Shown piece after piece: positions 8,373 through 11,149 of a stretch of DNA of 11,149 bases; position 1 is the first letter of the stretch; every line of letters starts with the position of its first letter. The notes below the pieces were generated by a model that had not been told where the DNA came from, searched no databases, and saw only the letters and a program-made list of their open reading frames with translations. Origin of the DNA: Opitutia bacterium (lineage in GTDB: Bacteria > Verrucomicrobiota > Verrucomicrobiia > Opitutales > Seribacteraceae); NCBI GenBank assembly GCA_002692605.1, contig NZLE01000097.1:1-11149 (forward strand), given 5' to 3'. The translations under genes and the position numbers were made by a program.

Positions 8373-9578
8373 ATGAAAGAAGCATCTTACTTGGACTTGT
8401 TTCATCAGACCGATTGGAATGAAATTTCATCGCTCATTCACGAAACCAAACCCTGCGACGTAGAGAGGGCATTGGATTCTCGAGGGGCAGGGGGATTGAA
8501 AGATTTTGCGGCTTTGATGTCTCCTTTGGCCGGCAAAGATTACCTGGAAACCATGGCGAGGTTGAGTCATCGTTTGACTACGCAAAGATTTGGTCGAGTC
8601 GTCAGGTTGTTCGCACCTATGTATCTATCCAATGAATGCAACAACGTTTGCGATTATTGTGGTTTCAGTTTGGGTAATGCGATCCCTCGGAAGACTCTCT
8701 CGATTGGGGAGACACTTCGAGAAGCTGGAATCCTGAAGAAGTACGGATTCGATCACCTCCTTTTGGTCACAGGCGAATCGGGCCGTAACGTCGGAGTCGA
8801 ATACCTTGCGGAGAACCTGTCCGTCTTGCGTCCCCATTTTTCAAATCTTTCCCTAGAAGTTCAGCCTCTGCATCAAAAGGAGTATGAGGCTCTTATTGCA
8901 AAGGGTCTTCATGGCGTGTTGGTTTATCAGGAAACCTATGAGCAAGAGAGCTACGCACGACATCACCTCAAAGGCCGAAAAAGAAATTTCGATTGGCGAC
9001 TGAACACCCCCGATCGACTCGGGCAGGCGGGAATCAAGAAGATTGGACTTGGCTGCTTATTCGGGCTTACCCAAGATTGGCGAACCGATGCCTATTTCGC
9101 CGCTCAACATTTGGGCTATCTGGAAAGGACTTACTGGAAGACCACCTACTCGATGTCTTTTCCTCGTCTGCGCCCATGCGTGGGAGAGAAACCACCCGTC
9201 GTTTCTTTGGATGACCGGGATATGGTCCAACTGCTTTGCGCTTTCAGAATCTTCAGCCATGAACTTGAACTGAGCTTGTCGACCAGAGAAAGCCCTGATT
9301 TCAGGGAGAATCTCTTGCCTTTGGGGGTGACTGCCATGAGTGCAGGTTCCAAAACCAATCCGGGTGGTTATGCCAACCGGGAGCAAGCCTTGGAGCAATT
9401 TGAGGTTTCGGACCAAAGGAGCCCCGATGAAATCTGTCGAATGCTCGAAGAAAAGGGATACGATCCCATTTTCAAGGATTGGGACTTATGCTACGACAAT
9501 CCGGAATGCCTGAAGGGGACTTTTCCACAGGAAGTTGCTGGTAAGTCTGGAAAAAGAGACTTGGTCGAGGCCTCATGA
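8373..9578 (+). CDS. thiH: 2-iminoacetate (dehydroglycine) synthase ThiH
   Basis: ThiH is a radical S-adenosylmethionine enzyme that cleaves tyrosine to dehydroglycine and p-cresol and feeds dehydroglycine to ThiG. The 401-residue protein carries the radical-SAM cluster motif CX3CX2C at Cys89, Cys93 and Cys96 (ECNNVCDYCGF), then LLLVTGESG, LSLEVQPL, GVLVYQETY and SMSFPRLRP, and near the end GVTAMSAGSKTNPGGY, all typical of ThiH. It is somewhat longer than the Escherichia coli protein, mainly through a C-terminal tail after FKDWD that includes CYDNPEC. I chose the ATG at 8373, one base after the thiG stop; an earlier in-frame start would lie within thiG. Use of ThiH rather than the oxygen-using ThiO is compatible with low-oxygen growth, since the cluster is oxygen-sensitive. 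Confidence 0.97.
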   Translation: MKEASYLDLFHQTDWNEISSLIHETKPCDVERALDSRGAGGLKDFAALMSPLAGKDYLETMARLSHRLTTQRFGRVVRLFAPMYLSNECNNVCDYCGFSLGNAIPRKTLSIGETLREAGILKKYGFDHLLLVTGESGRNVGVEYLAENLSVLRPHFSNLSLEVQPLHQKEYEALIAKGLHGVLVYQETYEQESYARHHLKGRKRNFDWRLNTPDRLGQAGIKKIGLGCLFGLTQDWRTDAYFAAQHLGYLERTYWKTTYSMSFPRLRPCVGEKPPVVSLDDRDMVQLLCAFRIFSHELELSLSTRESPDFRENLLPLGVTAMSAGSKTNPGGYANREQALEQFEVSDQRSPDEICRMLEEKGYDPIFKDWDLCYDNPECLKGTFPQEVAGKSGKRDLVEAS

Positions 9579-9579
9579 G

Positions 9580-10698
9580 ATGAATGCATCGAATTTCACT
9601 TCTTTGGAGAGAGACCATTACCGTAGGCATCTTACCTTGCCGGAAATTGGACAAAATGGACAAACAAAACTCAAGGAGGCCTCCGTCTTGGTGGTTGGCG
9701 CAGGCGGTTTGGGTTGTCCGGTCCTACAGTATCTGGTGGCCGCAGGCGTTGGCAGGATTGGAATCGTGGACGACGATTGCGTGGAGTTGTCCAATCTTCA
9801 ACGGCAAACTCTCTTCACCTACAACGATTTGGGGCGACCTAAAGTGGAAGTCGCAGTGGAACGATTGACCCAGCAAAACCCTCACATTGTCATCCAGTCC
9901 CATAAGGCTCGAGTTGAAGTGGAAAACGTCAACGAGTTATTCGATGATTATTCGATCATCGTTGATGGCAGTGATAATTTCCCGACCCGTTACTTGATTA
10001 ACGATGCCTGTGTGCTTTTCGAAAAAGTTTTGATTCATGGTTCCATTCACAAATTTCACGGACAGGTGGCTGTTTTCAATTACCGAAAAGGTCCCACCTA
10101 TCGCTGCCTTTTTCCGGAACCTCCTTCGAGCGATGCTTTACCGAATTGTTCGGAGATCGGAGTTCTTGGCGTGCTTCCGGGAATCATTGGTTCTCTTCAA
10201 GCTTTGGAGGCAATCAAGGTCATAACCGGGGTAGGGGATATCTTGAGTGGGAAAGTCCTGACTTATGATGCGCTCTTGCAAAAAACAACCTTACTCACTT
10301 TATCCCCCCAAGCGGAAAATCGTCAAATAACCGAGCTTGTGAGCCAGAGCGAAAGTTGTTCGAACTCTGAAGGAGATCCAAATGAAATCACCGAATTGGA
10401 GCCCGATGAATTGCGCCAATGGATAAAATCCAAGAATGAATTTCTCCTGCTTGACGTGAGGGAAACTTGGGAGAGAGAGGAGTGCCGAATCGAACCCTCT
10501 CTGCATATCCCCTTAGGTGAATTTTCGTCACCGGAAAACCTTGATTTGCCTGTGGAAACTTCTTCCGCCGAGAAGATTGTGGTCTATTGCAAAGCCGGAG
10601 TGCGCAGTATGATGGCTTGCCAAAGTTTGTCCGAATTGGGGTTCCAAAACCTTTACAATTTGTCGGGTGGGATGATGCGATGGGGTGACGGATCCTGA
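9580..10698 (+). CDS. thiF: ThiF/MoeB-type adenylyltransferase fused to a rhodanese domain
   Basis: This 372-residue protein has an E1-like domain followed by a rhodanese domain. In the thiazole pathway ThiF adenylates the C-terminus of ThiS so that it can take up sulfur. The nucleotide-binding loop is GAGGLG (40-45), with ELSNLQRQ (69-76) and VDGSDNFPTRY (128-138) typical of the family. Cys190 in LPNCSEIGVLGVLPG aligns with the ThiF cysteine that links to ThiS. The zinc cysteines of Escherichia coli MoeB are mostly gone: TYRC (173-176) replaces CxxC and no second CxxC is seen. The C-terminal rhodanese domain (about 270-372) has the active-site loop YCKAGVRS with Cys337 and could supply the sulfur. 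I chose the ATG at 9580 (GAGG nine bases upstream) over a TTG at 9535 inside thiH. Its position in the operon favours ThiF over a molybdopterin MoeB role. Confidence 0.9.
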   Translation: MNASNFTSLERDHYRRHLTLPEIGQNGQTKLKEASVLVVGAGGLGCPVLQYLVAAGVGRIGIVDDDCVELSNLQRQTLFTYNDLGRPKVEVAVERLTQQNPHIVIQSHKARVEVENVNELFDDYSIIVDGSDNFPTRYLINDACVLFEKVLIHGSIHKFHGQVAVFNYRKGPTYRCLFPEPPSSDALPNCSEIGVLGVLPGIIGSLQALEAIKVITGVGDILSGKVLTYDALLQKTTLLTLSPQAENRQITELVSQSESCSNSEGDPNEITELEPDELRQWIKSKNEFLLLDVRETWEREECRIEPSLHIPLGEFSSPENLDLPVETSSAEKIVVYCKAGVRSMMACQSLSELGFQNLYNLSGGMMRWGDGS

Positions 10699-10703
10699 TC
10701 CTA

Positions 10704-11149
10704 ATGAATAAAATTCTTTTGGTTGGAGGAGTTGACAATTCCGGGGGAGCTGGAATTTTGGCCGACAAGGAAACCTTAGTGACCCTGGGCTCAGGCGCAG
10801 CGGTTGCAGTCACCGCGATTACCGTTCAAAGCGATGATAGGTTTCATGACTCCCATTCGGTTCCGGCCGTAATTCTCGAAAAGCAGCTCAATTCGATCAA
10901 TCTTGATGAGATTGGCGCCATTAAAATCGGTATGCTTCCCCATTCCGATTCCATCGAAGTATTGGCGGAGTTTCTTACCGAATGTCGAACGATGCCCGTT
11001 GTGCTTGATCCCGTATTTTCAAGTTCCTCGGGAGGGGAACTTTGCTCGCAGAATGCTTTTGAGAGCTTGATCTCTCTCTTGCTTCCTCTGGTTTCGTTGA
11101 CTACACCCAATTTATCGGAGGCTCTGCGCTTGACGGATTCCCAAAGTGA
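10704..11149 (+). CDS. thiD: Hydroxymethylpyrimidine (phosphate) kinase ThiD, N-terminal part
   Basis: The reading frame opens with ATG at 10704, five bases after the thiF stop, and stays open for 148 codons to the window edge, so the C-terminus is missing. ThiD phosphorylates hydroxymethylpyrimidine and its phosphate to the diphosphate that ThiE uses. The visible part has the ribokinase-fold signatures of the family: LLVGGVDNSGGAGILAD (5-21), where relatives have AGSDSSGGAGIQAD; AVTAITVQ (35-42); IKIGML (73-78); VVLDPVFSSSSG (98-109), where relatives have DPVMVAxSG; and TTPNLSEA (131-138). The differences are modest. The terminal TGA of the window is not in frame. It completes the ThiC product's route to ThiE. 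Confidence 0.88.
   Translation, partial: MNKILLVGGVDNSGGAGILADKETLVTLGSGAAVAVTAITVQSDDRFHDSHSVPAVILEKQLNSINLDEIGAIKIGMLPHSDSIEVLAEFLTECRTMPVVLDPVFSSSSGGELCSQNAFESLISLLLPLVSLTTPNLSEALRLTDSQS

Noticed and set aside
9535..9579. TTG at 9535 as the thiF start
   Set aside because: It would place 15 extra residues inside thiH; ATG at 9580 has a GAGG site and a one-base gap typical of this operon.

Overview
The window reads as bacterial chromosome of moderate GC with tightly packed genes. Eleven genes (the last cut by the right edge) run rightward, and one partial gene at the left edge runs leftward. Clear Shine-Dalgarno sequences are scarce, and GTG or TTG starts occur alongside ATG. The ThiE/TenI-like protein next to a true ThiE, and the ThiF-rhodanese fusion with the Thr-Tyr-Arg-Cys variant, recall thiamine operons of the Bacteroidetes. 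The stand-alone sigma region-4 protein and overall style could also fit Verrucomicrobiota (Opitutae-like). Phylum is an inference and is not settled by the sequence.

Left part (1-2430): a leftward partial gene of unknown function, then a promoter with a perfect TATAAT box driving two nonulosonic-acid sugar genes. These are a PseB-type UDP-GlcNAc 4,6-dehydratase and a PseI/NeuB-type synthase. A hairpin followed by six T overlaps the end of the second gene and probably terminates transcription. The intermediate pathway enzymes (PseC, PseH, PseG, PseF) are not between them.

Middle (2431-3914): a small stand-alone sigma-70 region-4 helix-turn-helix protein, then dprA, the DNA-processing protein that loads RecA onto single-stranded DNA during transformation. 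Each has its own plausible promoter.

Right part (3980-11149): a thiamine biosynthesis operon headed by a clear TPP riboswitch. The order is thiC, thiS, a divergent ThiE/TenI homologue, thiE, thiG, thiH, a thiF-rhodanese fusion, and thiD (cut by the window edge). Four-base ATGA overlaps or gaps of 1 to 18 bases join the genes, so they are probably one translationally coupled transcript. ThiC makes the pyrimidine and ThiD phosphorylates it. ThiF, ThiS, ThiH and ThiG make the thiazole from sulfur, tyrosine-derived dehydroglycine and DXP. ThiE joins the halves. The rhodanese domain fused to ThiF may deliver sulfur, since no thiI is seen here; no thiO is seen either, consistent with ThiH use.

Most of the window is recognisable metabolism. 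The least explained points are the degenerate ThiE/TenI paralogue, the lone sigma region-4 protein, the split pse gene pair, the unusual expression platform of the riboswitch, and the unknown left-edge gene.
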